A DNA stretch of 46,906 nucleotides from Streptomyces antarcticus. Its GTDB lineage: Bacteria > Actinomycetota > Actinomycetes > Streptomycetales > Streptomycetaceae. Both the position numbers and the translations under genes were made by a program. Location: NCBI RefSeq assembly GCF_026627255.1, contig NZ_JAPNLM010000041.1, forward strand, positions 1 to 46,906, read 5' to 3'. This document shows, piece after piece, positions 1 to 7,452 of the stretch. Under the pieces are notes generated by a model. It did no database searches. It was not told the origin of the DNA and saw only the letters and a program-made list of their open reading frames with translations. Position 1 is the stretch's first letter. Each line of letters opens with the position of its first letter.

Positions 1-174
1 CTCAACCGCATCACCGGCGCACAGACCCCCTCCGGGATCCCCGTCACCATCACCAACCCCGCCTCAGACCGCCCCAAGCGCAGCGCCGCCTCCTCCCGCG
101 GACGCCGCAGCCGCCCCGCACAGGAGCAGCGGCGGACCGGTCAGCGACAGTCCTCCTTCGACGCGGCGGCCTGA
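1..174 (+). CDS. DEAD/DEAH-box RNA helicase, C-terminal end (partial)
   Basis: The window opens inside this frame, and only the last 57 residues are visible. The tail begins with LNRITGAQTPSGIPVTI and then becomes an Arg/Ser/Gln-rich basic extension. That layout fits the C-terminus of actinobacterial DEAD-box helicases, where a disordered basic tail helps hold RNA. The helicase motifs themselves lie outside the window, so the call rests on the tail and on context: CBS, MerR-like and cold-shock genes follow, a grouping I associate with cold-shock RNA helicases in Streptomyces. The role would be ATP-dependent unwinding of structured RNA in the cytoplasm. The next gene starts 47 bases downstream on the same strand. 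The identity is moderately sure; another basic-tailed protein cannot be excluded. Confidence 0.6.
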   Translation, partial: LNRITGAQTPSGIPVTITNPASDRPKRSAASSRGRRSRPAQEQRRTGQRQSSFDAAA

Positions 175-221
175 AAGGCCCTGTGATCCGGAAGCCGGCC
201 CATCTCCGCAGGAGGCATCTC

Positions 222-626
222 GTGACGCTGGTTCAGACGCAGCCCCGCCCCGCGCACGCCGACCCCGTCCGCAGGACCGTGGCCGACGCCATGGCCGCCG
301 CCGGACCGCAGGTCTGCGACGACATGACCGTCGAGGTGGCCCTCGCCGTGATGGCCAGTGCCCGCGCCGGGCACCTGCTCGTCTGCGACGAGTACGGCGA
401 GTGCACCGGGCTGGTCACCCGGGCACGGCTCACCGCCCTGCGCGACAGCGCCGGGTACACGGACCGGATCCGGCTGCGTGACCTCGCCGGGGACCTCGGG
501 CCCCTGACCTCGACCCGCACCACGATGGCCGAAGCCGAGCACGCCATGCGCTACCGGCGGCTGCGGGCCCTGCCCGTGGTCGACGAGCACGGCAGCGCCC
601 TCGGCGTCCTCGCTCTCACCCGCTGA
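222..626 (+). CDS. CBS-domain protein
   Basis: This 134-residue cytoplasmic protein consists of little more than one Bateman module. The first CBS repeat covers roughly residues 17-75 (VADAMAAAGPQVCDDMTVEVAL, then HLLVCDEYGECTGLVTR). The second covers roughly 80-133 and ends with the typical LPVVDEHGSALGVLALTR-like close. CBS pairs usually bind adenine nucleotides and act as energy or ligand sensors; no effector domain is attached here. I chose the GTG start because GGAGG sits six bases upstream, whereas an in-frame GTG 39 bases earlier has no ribosome site. The gene follows the helicase tail closely and may be co-transcribed with it. The partner it regulates is unknown. Confidence 0.85.
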   Translation: MTLVQTQPRPAHADPVRRTVADAMAAAGPQVCDDMTVEVALAVMASARAGHLLVCDEYGECTGLVTRARLTALRDSAGYTDRIRLRDLAGDLGPLTSTRTTMAEAEHAMRYRRLRALPVVDEHGSALGVLALTR

Positions 627-674
627 ACCGCCTCACCCGGCCGGACCGCCCTCCCCTTCTCCCTGTGAGGCATC

Positions 675-983
675 ATGCGCTGTGTCATCGCCCGTTTCCC
701 GTTCGACCTGACGAAGAGCGGCGTGCTGGAATCGATGAAGGGCATCAAGCCCGAGCTGGTCACCGCCGAATCGGTGATCATCGGCCGCCGCCAGTACCCG
801 GTCAAGCAGGTGGGTGAGGTCATCACCCGTCAGGACCGTCGCGACTTCAGCGCCGGTGAGGTGTTCCGGGCCATGACGCAGCTCGGCTTCACCTGCCGCA
901 CCGTCGCCAAGGCCGTGCCCGCGCCCGTCGCCGGCCCGCTCCTGGGGCGCGCCGCGATGATCGGCGCCCCCGCGGCCGTCTGA
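675..983 (+). CDS. conserved small actinobacterial protein, unknown function
   Basis: This 102-residue basic protein starts MRCVIARFPFDL, with a GAGG ribosome site just upstream of the ATG. The middle (VIIGRRQYPVKQVGEVITRQDRRDFSAGEV) looks like a compact alpha/beta fold with many Arg and Lys residues. There is no signal peptide or membrane segment. I recognise the style of a small Streptomyces protein found beside cold-shock and helicase genes, but I know of no assigned function. It is the last gene before a strong two-way terminator and is probably co-transcribed with the CBS gene 48 bases upstream. The charged surface could suit RNA or ribosome binding, which is inference only. Confidence 0.75.
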   Translation: MRCVIARFPFDLTKSGVLESMKGIKPELVTAESVIIGRRQYPVKQVGEVITRQDRRDFSAGEVFRAMTQLGFTCRTVAKAVPAPVAGPLLGRAAMIGAPAAV

Positions 984-1018
984 CCGGCGTACGGGCGAGA
1001 GCCCAGAGCAACGCATCA

Positions 1019-1060
1019 CGATGAGGGCCCGACCGGCACACGCCGGTCGGGCCCTCATCG
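1019..1060. terminator. bidirectional hairpin terminator
   Basis: A perfect 19-base-pair stem closes on the four-base loop ACAC. It lies between the convergent small conserved gene (plus strand) and the anti-sigma gene (minus strand). No T-tract follows, which is usual for Streptomyces terminators. Confidence 0.85.
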
Positions 1061-1143
1061 CATGATCCGTCAGCCGGTCAGCCGGTGGCCCTCGTTCGGC
1101 TGGCCGGCCTGCCTGCCGCCCCCCTGCCCGCGCGGCTCCGCGG

Positions 1144-1536
1144 CTATCGGGCGAAGAGTGCGCTCACGGTCTTGCCTCCGCCGGTCCGGCGTGTGACGGC
1201 GGTGGCGCGGGCCAGGTGGTTCACCATGGGCCAGCCGAAACCCCCGTTGCCGCCGTGCAGATCGGGGACGCGCATGCGCGGCGCGTGTGGACTGGCGTCG
1301 TGAACGGCCACCTCGATGCTGTCGGGGTGCGCGGTCAGGTCCAGCGTGCAGGCACCGCCGCCGTGACGCAGGGCGTTCGTGACGAGTTCGGACACGACCA
1401 GGACGACGCTGTCTGCGGAGTCCTGGTCGACAGACGGCTGCCGCAGCCCGCCGAGGAACGCCCTGACGGAGTCCCGTGCGCCGGCGACGGCCGACGTGGA
1501 GCGGACGATGCTGGCGTTGGTGTTCGTCGTGTTCAT
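1144..1536 (-). CDS. RsbW-like anti-sigma factor / ATP-binding protein
   Basis: This 130-residue protein has a GHKL-type ATPase fold. The N-box reads ELVTNALRHGGG, the G1-like box VHDASPHAP, and the glycine lid GGNGGFGWPMVNHLA; the end is GGGKTVSALFAR. Proteins of this family bind a sigma factor or phosphorylate a STAS antagonist using ATP, in the cytoplasm. The ATG was chosen because AGGTGAG lies directly upstream and the family match begins there. Longer starts would add a Pro/Arg-rich stretch coded by an upstream repeat. It is one of three such kinases in the window (others at 12.8 and 26 kb). Its sigma factor is not in the window, so the target is unknown. Confidence 0.88.
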   Translation of the reverse strand: MNTTNTNASIVRSTSAVAGARDSVRAFLGGLRQPSVDQDSADSVVLVVSELVTNALRHGGGACTLDLTAHPDSIEVAVHDASPHAPRMRVPDLHGGNGGFGWPMVNHLARATAVTRRTGGGKTVSALFAR

Positions 1537-1567
1537 CAGGCTCACCTGCTCTCTGGATCGTCCGTGG

Positions 1568-1604
1568 CCGGACCCTGCCCGGACCCTGCCCGGACCCTGC
1601 CCGG
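1568..1604. repeat. three tandem 11-bp repeats upstream of the anti-sigma gene
   Basis: CCGGACCCTGC occurs three times head to tail with no spacer, followed by one more CCGG. It lies 32-68 bases upstream of the anti-sigma start codon. The 11-bp period places the copies on one DNA face, as expected of a cooperative operator; a plain slippage repeat is the alternative. Confidence 0.6.
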
Positions 1605-1812
1605 CGATGTGACCCGATGCGATCCGGTCCGTACCGGAACGGGGGAGGGGGCGAGGCCGGCGTCCCGCCTCCGGCGTCCTCGACGCGGCCACCGCACGGG
1701 CGCGCCGCCATGGACCGGGCCAAGCGTGCTTCGTGCCCCGCCCTTCGGGTACCCCGCGTCGCGGGGGCCATGTGCCGGGATGCCCGAAGTCGTGTGGGGC
1801 GGGGCGTATTTG

Positions 1813-2046
1813 TCACCCCGCGGTGCGGCGGTAGCGGCCCGAGCGCGGCTCGGGCACCGTCCGGAGGCGGCGCCGGGGCAGGCGCGGTGCGTCGGTGCTC
1901 CGGTGCCGGCCGGCGTGCTGCTCCGGCCGGAGCTCCCGCCTGCCCGGTCGTCCGTCCGCCCGGGGCGGCGTCACCGGTGGAGCGAGTACGAGAGCGGCGA
2001 TGATCGTCGCCACCACGCTGAGGATGATCACGGTACCCACGGACAT
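1813..2046 (-). CDS. small single-pass membrane protein
   Basis: The product is 77 residues long. Residues 3-23 (VGTVIILSVVATIIAALVLA) form one clear hydrophobic helix near the N-terminus. The rest is an Arg/Pro-rich, probably disordered cytoplasmic tail. The ATG is chosen because GGAGG stands eight bases upstream; the frame extends further upstream but without a better site. Many Streptomyces genomes encode short stress-linked proteins of this build, but I cannot name a family from the tail. A SigB-like promoter match sits about 45 bases upstream of the start, which would tie it to the stress genes further on. No partner gene is adjacent. Confidence 0.6.
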   Translation of the reverse strand: MSVGTVIILSVVATIIAALVLAPPVTPPRADGRPGRRELRPEQHAGRHRSTDAPRLPRRRLRTVPEPRSGRYRRTAG

Positions 2047-2090
2047 GTGTCCCGCCTCCCTGCGGTCGACTGCGTTTCTCCTCACCCAGT

Positions 2091-2115
2091 GTTACCGCTC
2101 GCGACTCCTTGAAAC
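2091..2115 (-). promoter_or_regulatory. SigB-like promoter match for the small membrane protein
   Basis: On the minus strand GTTT is followed after 15 bases by GGTAAC. This resembles the actinobacterial SigB consensus (GTTT, 14-16 bases, GGGTAC) with one weak -10 position. The distance to the ATG at 2046 is about 45 bases. Confidence 0.4.
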
Positions 2116-2569
2116 ACGCTGTGTGATCGGATGTGCGTGTGCGGTGTCTTCCGTGCCCGCATTTCCCTCGTCGTTTGAAGTCGGATCACTCACCGTCGAA
2201 CGTGCGAAACCTATGGTGGCCGGAGTAGACATTGCGCGGCCGCCTGGTTATGGTTTCTCACGTAGCCAAGATTGAACGGCCCGGCAGGCTGATCTGCCGG
2301 ACAGGCGTACCCGCAGATCGGTGCGGCGGTGGAGTACCGGAGCCATGTGTTCGCACGACGGTGACGGGGCTGACTGCCGTACCGGGTGGCCCGCGGTGAT
2401 CAGGGGCCGCCACGCTTCTTCGGGGGCGAGACGGCGGAAACAGAAGGTCGGCGCAGCACCAGGGCCGACAGATGGTGTTGAATTTCTTCGGGGCCCCGGT
2501 GCCACACGGCACCAGGGCCCCTCCATGCGTTCCCCGAGGCCTTACGTGAAAGTTTCGACAGAGGTGCAG
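2116..2569. other. intergenic region with two hairpins ahead of the MerR-like gene
   Basis: I find no convincing gene in this stretch. It holds an inverted repeat at 2281-2300 (CCGGCAG, six-base loop, CTGCCGG). A stronger hairpin lies at 2490-2521, with 13 of 14 positions paired around an ACAC loop, ending 48 bases before the MerR-like start. No plus-strand gene precedes that hairpin, so it may end a small RNA or form part of a leader. Confidence 0.5.
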
Positions 2570-2908
2570 ATGACAGCAGAGAACCCCACAGGCCCGCTCG
2601 GCGGTCACCTGGACGACGACGACTATCCCGCCTACACCATGGGCCGGGCCGCCGAGATGCTCGGAACCACCGCAGGTTTCCTGCGCGCACTCGGAGAGGC
2701 CCGCCTGATCACCCCGCTCCGCTCCGAGGGCGGCCACCGGCGCTACTCCCGGTACCAGCTGCGGATCGCGGCGCGTGCGCGGGAACTCGTCGACCAGGGC
2801 ACCCCGGTGGAAGCGGCCTGCCGCATCGTCATCCTCGAGGACCAGCTAGAGGAAGCGCAGCGCATCAATGTCGAGTACCGCCGCGCGGCGGGTTCCCCAC
2901 ATGCCTGA
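2570..2908 (+). CDS. MerR-type helix-turn-helix regulator
   Basis: This 112-residue protein has a MerR-style DNA-binding domain at about residues 22-62: YTMGRAAEMLGTTAGFLRALGEARLI, then the wing GGHRRYSRYQL. It is followed by a short helical end (EDQLEEAQRINVEYRRAA) that could form a dimer coiled coil. It lacks the long effector domain of classic MerR proteins and so resembles small BldC- or AlpA-like regulators. The ATG carries AGAGGTG just upstream. The cold-shock gene starts 221 bases further on the same strand, and this pairing suggests a role in cold or growth-phase control. No target is identified. Confidence 0.85.
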   Translation: MTAENPTGPLGGHLDDDDYPAYTMGRAAEMLGTTAGFLRALGEARLITPLRSEGGHRRYSRYQLRIAARARELVDQGTPVEAACRIVILEDQLEEAQRINVEYRRAAGSPHA

Positions 2909-3129
2909 CGCTCGGCGGGGGAGTGTGGCGTACCGATGTTGAGTGGCCGCTTCCTCTGGTGACGGTGCGTACCGTCCGTGTAGCGTGCCGGTAGCTGTCG
3001 TGGTTCGAAGTGCCTTCTGCCCGCATCTCCTTGGTGTGGGCAGTTCTGCTGAGTTGTGCCTGTGGACCAGGGCGATCACCTCCGTTTCCCGCACCGGTGG
3101 GCGACGATCATCGACTGGAAGGCATTGCT

Positions 3130-3333
3130 ATGGCTACGGGCACTGTGAAGTGGTTCAACGCGGAGAAGGGCTTCGGCTTCATAGCCCAGGACGGCGGCGG
3201 CCCCGACGTCTTCGCCCACTACTCGGCGATCAACGCCTCCGGGTACCGCGAGCTCCAGGAGGGTCAGGCCGTGACCTTCGACATCACGCAGGGCCAGAAG
3301 GGCCCGCAGGCGGAGAACATCACCCCCGCCTGA
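3130..3333 (+). CDS. cold-shock protein, CspA family
   Basis: The 67-residue protein is a complete cold-shock domain. RNP1 is GFGFIAQ, RNP2 is DVFAHYSAI, and the start is the standard MATGTVKWFNAEKGFGFI-like strand. Such proteins bind single-stranded RNA or DNA and prevent secondary structure. The N-terminal ATG is fixed by the domain, and GAAGG precedes it. The roughly 220-base space upstream could hold a regulated leader, but I see no clear cold-box. A near-twin (12 of 67 positions differ) lies at 32.7 kb. The gene ends in a strong hairpin terminator. Confidence 0.97.
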   Translation: MATGTVKWFNAEKGFGFIAQDGGGPDVFAHYSAINASGYRELQEGQAVTFDITQGQKGPQAENITPA

Positions 3334-3373
3334 TCACCGGGTCCGCCTGATTCTCAGGGGCACCACGGGTACA

Positions 3374-3415
3374 CGCCTCAGGGCCGCGCGGCGCGAGCCG
3401 TGCGGCCCTGAGGCG
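3374..3415. terminator. hairpin terminator after the cold-shock gene
   Basis: A perfect 14-base-pair stem (CGCCTCAGGGCCGC and its complement) encloses a 14-base GC-rich loop. It sits between the cold-shock gene and the convergent channel remnant, so it can serve both strands. Confidence 0.85.
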
Positions 3416-3452
3416 TATCCGGCAGCCGCGGACGTCCATCCGCAGGGCTCCC

Positions 3453-4202
3453 TCAGCTCTCGGCGAGCACGATGAGCCGGCCGCCCTCGGCGAAGCGGAC
3501 CCGCTGCCGCTTGTCGGGGTTGATCCGCACGCCGTGGCCGGGGTCGGCGGCGGCGTCCGCGCGCAGCCGGTATCCGACCGCGCATTCCCGGCGGCGCAGC
3601 GCCCACTCCACGACCGTGGCGAACGCGACCTCGCGGTCCACCCGGACGTAGTCCGAGACCGGCTTCAGGTAGAGCTCGTTCCCCTCCGCGCTGAACAGCT
3701 CCTCGAAGACGTCGGCCAGGTAGCGGCTCTCCGAGATCTGTGTCATCAGGAGACTGATCATCCGACCGCTCACGATGAAGTCGGCTCCCTCCCGGGCGGG
3801 CGCGAGCAGGCGGTTGCCGTCGTCGGACATCTCGGTGGTGAGGGAGAGGTCCCGGTGGGTGGCGTCCCCGATCGCCCGCAGGTGCAGCAGCGTGACCAGT
3901 GTCCTGTCGTCCATCTCCGTCCCGGTCTCGGATTCCGGTCCGGGTGGCCCCGTACCCGGGGCCCTACCCGTTCCGGGGGCGAGGCGGGGCGCCGCCGCGG
4001 GCCCGGGGCCCATCTCACCGATGACGATCACGTTGTCGTACGACGGCACGTCCAGCTTGGCCAGCACGCCGGGATCGGTGATGTCCCCGCGCTGGAAGGA
4101 CACTTCGAGGTGGCCGCGGGCCGGCGTGATGTCCGGGCCGGGCCCGGCCGAGTAGCCCCGGGGCCCGCCCTCACCCGGAGATATGAATGTTCCGCGAAAC
4201 AC
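3453..4202 (-). pseudogene. CASTOR/POLLUX-type ion-channel protein, N-terminally truncated
   Basis: The readable part (about 249 codons from a GTG) matches only the C-terminal cytoplasmic half of this family. It shows FQRGDITDPGVLAKLD, then DDRTLVTLLHLRAIGD, then ADFIVSGRMISLLMTQISESRYLADVFEELFSAEGNELYLKP, the RCK-like gating region. Full-length relatives, as I know them, are around 600 residues and begin with pore helices and the first part of the RCK domain. All of that is missing: upstream of about 4160 the frame turns into low-complexity Arg/Pro/Gly sequence. A Pro/Gly-rich linker (about 35 residues) lies before DDRTL, though this linker may vary in the family. Without a pore it cannot be a channel. 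A reused soluble fragment is possible but less likely. Confidence 0.75.
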
Positions 4203-4411
4203 CGATCGGCCGACGCGGGGCGGGCATGCCCCGCCGGGCCCGCCGGTGCGCCGATCCGTCGCCGTCACCGTCCGGGGACGAACGGGGCGCGGCGGCGGCG
4301 TACTTCGCCGAGGCCGGGGCAGCCGACCCCACGGGCGGCGTGCCGTGGCCCTCGCCGCGAACCCGCCCGTCCGGCCCGCCCCGCCCGACCCGATGAAAGG
4401 CCCCCGCACCC

Positions 4412-5155
4412 ATGCATGCGCGCCGCGCCCTGCCCGCCGCCGTCCTGGCCTTGGCCGCCCTCACCACCCTGCCCGGCTGTGACGGAACGCCAGCGGCCGC
4501 GCCGGCCCCCGGTGCCGGAACCGGACGTGCTGCCGTGGCGCAGGGAGGGCGCGCCGCCGAGATACCCGGACTCGGACCCCTGACCAGGGGAGGCGTCCCC
4601 GGCGACGCGCGGCAGGCGGTCGTGGTCACCGGCCGGGACCCGGACTCCGGCACGTCCACGGTGACCCTGTACGAGCGCGACGCAGCCGGGGGCTGGACCC
4701 CGGCGCCGCTCTCCGGGTCCGGCTGGCCCGCGCACAACGGGCGGCGGGGCTGGACCGACCACCACACCCAGGGCGATCTGCGCTCGCCCGTCGGGGTCTA
4801 CGGACTGACCGGCGCGGGCGGACTGCTCGACGATCCGGGGACCCGGCTCCCGTACGACCAGGGATCCGCCTTCACCATCGGCGGTACCGGATCGCTGGGC
4901 GAGCCCCTCGCCGGCTCCTTCGACTACGTGGTCGCGATCGACTACAACCGGGAACCGGGCACCTCGCCCCTGAACCGGACACGGCCGCTCGGCGAGGGGC
5001 GGGGCGGCGGGATCTGGCTGCACGTCGACCACAACGGCCCCACCGAGGGCTGCGTCTCCCTGGCGAAACCGCAGATGGGCGAACTGCTGCGCTGGCTCGA
5101 CCCCGAGCGGCGCCCCGTCATCGTCATGGGCGACGCGGACTCCCTCCGCCGCTGA
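4412..5155 (+). CDS. lipoprotein with L,D-transpeptidase (YkuD) domain
   Basis: This 247-residue exported protein begins with a signal peptide ending in the lipobox TLPGC (Cys23), so it should be lipid-anchored outside the membrane. The YkuD catalytic signature is at residues 204-214 (HVDHNGPTEGC), with Cys214 as nucleophile and a His upstream. Between lies a loop region (TQGDLRSPVGVYGL) typical of actinobacterial members. The family makes 3-3 peptidoglycan cross-links or attaches proteins to the wall. GAAAGG stands eleven bases before the ATG. The usual S/T-H-G-C motif is replaced by T-E-G-C, a variant common in Streptomyces paralogues. It is a single gene flanked by opposed transcription units. 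Confidence 0.85.
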   Translation: MHARRALPAAVLALAALTTLPGCDGTPAAAPAPGAGTGRAAVAQGGRAAEIPGLGPLTRGGVPGDARQAVVVTGRDPDSGTSTVTLYERDAAGGWTPAPLSGSGWPAHNGRRGWTDHHTQGDLRSPVGVYGLTGAGGLLDDPGTRLPYDQGSAFTIGGTGSLGEPLAGSFDYVVAIDYNREPGTSPLNRTRPLGEGRGGGIWLHVDHNGPTEGCVSLAKPQMGELLRWLDPERRPVIVMGDADSLRR

Positions 5156-5406
5156 AACCGGTCAGGCGGACACGGGGGTCGGCGCGGCGCCGTCCGGAGC
5201 AGCCACGCGGTGGAGGCCGCCCTCCAGCGGTACGACCAGACAGTCCGCGGCGCGCAGGCGGTCGAGCGCGTCCTGTCCGGCGGGGTGGGTACGGTCGTCA
5301 GGGCGGCGCCCCGGCGGAGGCGTCGAGGGCGGCGCGAACCCGCTCGCCGCGTCGCGCCGGGGAGGCGCTGCGAGCGACGCGTACGACGGACCGGCCGGGG
5401 GAGCGG
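5156..5406. other. gap with an open minus-strand frame but no start codon
   Basis: A minus-strand frame ending at 5162 stays open with protein-like content near its end (ALDRLRAADCLVVPLEGG). I find no ATG, GTG or TTG start for it between the ClC stop and its own stop. It may be a decayed gene tail; I do not recognise the family. Confidence 0.35.
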
Positions 5407-6756
5407 TCAGCGCAGCGGGGCGCCCGAGTAGTCGAGTTGCATCTGCGGCCGGCCGCTGACCAGCAGCCAGGCCGGCAGCAGCGCCACGCACAGCAGCGGC
5501 AGCAGGCCCGGGTCCGGGGCGAGGATCGCGGCGGTGAACAGGCTCACCCAGCCCTGCCGGGTGACGGCCAGCAGGACCCCGAGGACCCCGCAGGTCACGC
5601 CGACCGCCGGATGCACGGCGGGCACCAAGGCGTTCGCGGCCAGACCCAGCGCGACCCCCACGAAGACGGACGGGAAGATGCGGCCGCCGCGGAACCCGGA
5701 CCCGCAGGCCACCAGGACGGCGGCCAGTTTCACCACGGTCATCAGGAGGAGCGAACCGGCCGAGTACGCCCCCGGATCGGAGGCGAGGACTCCGATCTCC
5801 TCCAGCCCCTTGAACAGGGTGAGTTTGCCGCCGAGCGCCCCGAGGAGGCCCAGCACCAGGCCGCCCAGGGTCAGTGCGAGCACCGGGTGCGGCAGCAGGT
5901 GGAAGGCACGGTGGACGTAGGGGAAGGCGCAGACGGCGACCAGGGCCAGGGCCGCCCCGGCCGAGGAGATCACGAGCGCGGCGATCAGGTCGGGCCAGCG
6001 CGGGTTGGAGAACGGCGGCAGCGGCAGGTGGAAGCTGGGCGCGGAGAGCATCACGCTCGTCACTCCGCCCGCTCCCGCGGCGATCAGCGGGGCGAAGAGC
6101 TGGTCCCACAGGGTGGGCGCGCGTTCGCCGGGGGCCGTCGGGGTCGCCGGCCGCGGCGCGGACACCATCGACTCCGTGAGGATCAGCACGGCCGCCACCG
6201 GGGTGCCGAACAGCGCGCCGACCGTACCCGCCGCGCCCAGCGCCACCCACACCTGCGCCGGACTGCCGGGCGCGAGCCGCCGCCCCAGCCAGTACGCGAG
6301 GGCGATGTTCGCGGCGGTGATCGGGTTCTCCGGGCCCAGGCTCACTCCGCCCGCCAGGGCCAGTCCGGTCACGACGAGCAGCCCGGGAACCACGCCCAGG
6401 GGCAGCGGGGCGTCCACCAGACCCGTGGTCGCGGGGTCGGGGCCGGCGTGCCCGTGGACCTTCCACGCCACGAGCCCGACCGCGAGACCGGTCGCGGTCA
6501 GGACGGCCAGGATCCAGGCGACGGACCAGGGACCGACGCCGAGGGCGTCGGGCAGGGTCTTCCACAGGACGTCCTCAAGGAGACCGGCCGCCCCGCTCAC
6601 GCCGATCAGCAGCAGGCTGGAACCCACTCCGATGACGAGGGCGGGCAGGATCAGGGGGAGCAGGGCCCTGGCGGGGGAGGCCGGAGGGGGCGCGGCGGGC
6701 TGTGCGGGGACGGTCACCGGATCAACGTAGCGGTGAATCATCTGAAACCATGTCAA
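5407..6756 (-). CDS. ClC-type chloride channel / transporter
   Basis: This is a polytopic membrane protein of up to 449 residues with about ten hydrophobic stretches. Family marks are GGVSLGPENPI near residue 140 (equivalent to the GxEGP selectivity segment) and GSGFRGGRIFPSVFVG near 355 (equivalent to GxFxP). ClC proteins move chloride or exchange it with protons as dimers. No CBS domains follow. The start is uncertain: TTG at 6756, ATG at 6741 and GTG at 6717 are in frame and none has a good ribosome site. A TTGACA and a TACGTT lie just upstream of the GTG, which would suit a leaderless message from there. A second, broken ClC gene lies immediately upstream. Confidence 0.9.
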   Translation of the reverse strand: MTWFQMIHRYVDPVTVPAQPAAPPPASPARALLPLILPALVIGVGSSLLLIGVSGAAGLLEDVLWKTLPDALGVGPWSVAWILAVLTATGLAVGLVAWKVHGHAGPDPATTGLVDAPLPLGVVPGLLVVTGLALAGGVSLGPENPITAANIALAYWLGRRLAPGSPAQVWVALGAAGTVGALFGTPVAAVLILTESMVSAPRPATPTAPGERAPTLWDQLFAPLIAAGAGGVTSVMLSAPSFHLPLPPFSNPRWPDLIAALVISSAGAALALVAVCAFPYVHRAFHLLPHPVLALTLGGLVLGLLGALGGKLTLFKGLEEIGVLASDPGAYSAGSLLLMTVVKLAAVLVACGSGFRGGRIFPSVFVGVALGLAANALVPAVHPAVGVTCGVLGVLLAVTRQGWVSLFTAAILAPDPGLLPLLCVALLPAWLLVSGRPQMQLDYSGAPLR

Positions 6757-6907
6757 ATGGTGGCGTGTACGCGTGACGGAGGGGTGCTCACCGCGACGGC
6801 GGGGCGATCCGGGGATGCCGGAGCCGTGGCCGTGCCGTGGCCGGGGCCGCGTCCGGGGCCGGGGTTGGGGCCGTGGGGACGTACCCGGCTCCGGCCCCGC
6901 CCGAGGG

Positions 6908-7216
6908 TCACGGCCGCCCGAGCATCCGCAGCCGCAGGCTGTCGTACACGGGCACGCTGCCCATCCGGTCGGCGGTCAGTGTCGCGGCGAAGCAGGCGGT
7001 GAGCAGCGGGACCAGCAGGGACGTGGCCCCCGTCATTTCGACGACGAGCACGATGCCCGTCAAGGGCGCCCGGACGGCCGCGGTGAACGGCGCCGCCATG
7101 CCGACGATCGCGAAGGACGCGGCGCCGGATCCGTCGTGGGGGTCACCCGGCGCACCCGAGCCCGTGGCGCGGCGGCCGGACGCGGGGAGCGCCGGGCATG
7201 TACTGACCTCCGCCAA
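6908..7216 (-). pseudogene. C-terminal remnant of a second ClC channel
   Basis: Only about 70 residues look like protein: FAIVGMAAPFTAAVRAPLTGI, then VVEMTGATSLLVPLLTACFAATLT, ending VYDSLRLRML. This is the last membrane region of the canonical ClC family, including the stretch between the final helices and the YDSL motif. The preceding eleven or more helices and the selectivity filter are absent; upstream the frame is Gly/Pro/Arg-rich filler. It differs in sequence from the intact neighbour, so it is a decayed paralogue and not a duplicate end. The sequence has no stop inside the remnant. It cannot be functional alone. Confidence 0.8.
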
Positions 7217-7452
7217 GCCGTGGTTCGCGTCCGTCAGAGCCTGGCCCGCCGCCCGCGCGTCGCCCCGGACATCGGCGCGGCCGCGCCCGAACCTTGCCCG
7301 ACTGGGCCAACGCGGCCCGGAATGCGGCGGCGTACGGTCCGCGACATCCGCGCACCAGCGTCCCCAGGAGATCGATTCCGAGCGCGAAGCATGGTATGCC
7401 GGTGTGCATACCGAAATGCCCAGTTTTCGGTCATTCGTGGAAGGTGACTTCG
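7217..7452. promoter_or_regulatory. upstream region of the BCCT gene with an inverted repeat
   Basis: At 7393-7412 GGTATGC and GCATACC form a perfect 7-base inverted repeat with a 6-base spacer. It ends 40 bases before the start codon, a good place for a repressor operator. No regulator gene is adjacent. The rest of the region shows nothing I can name. Confidence 0.5.
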
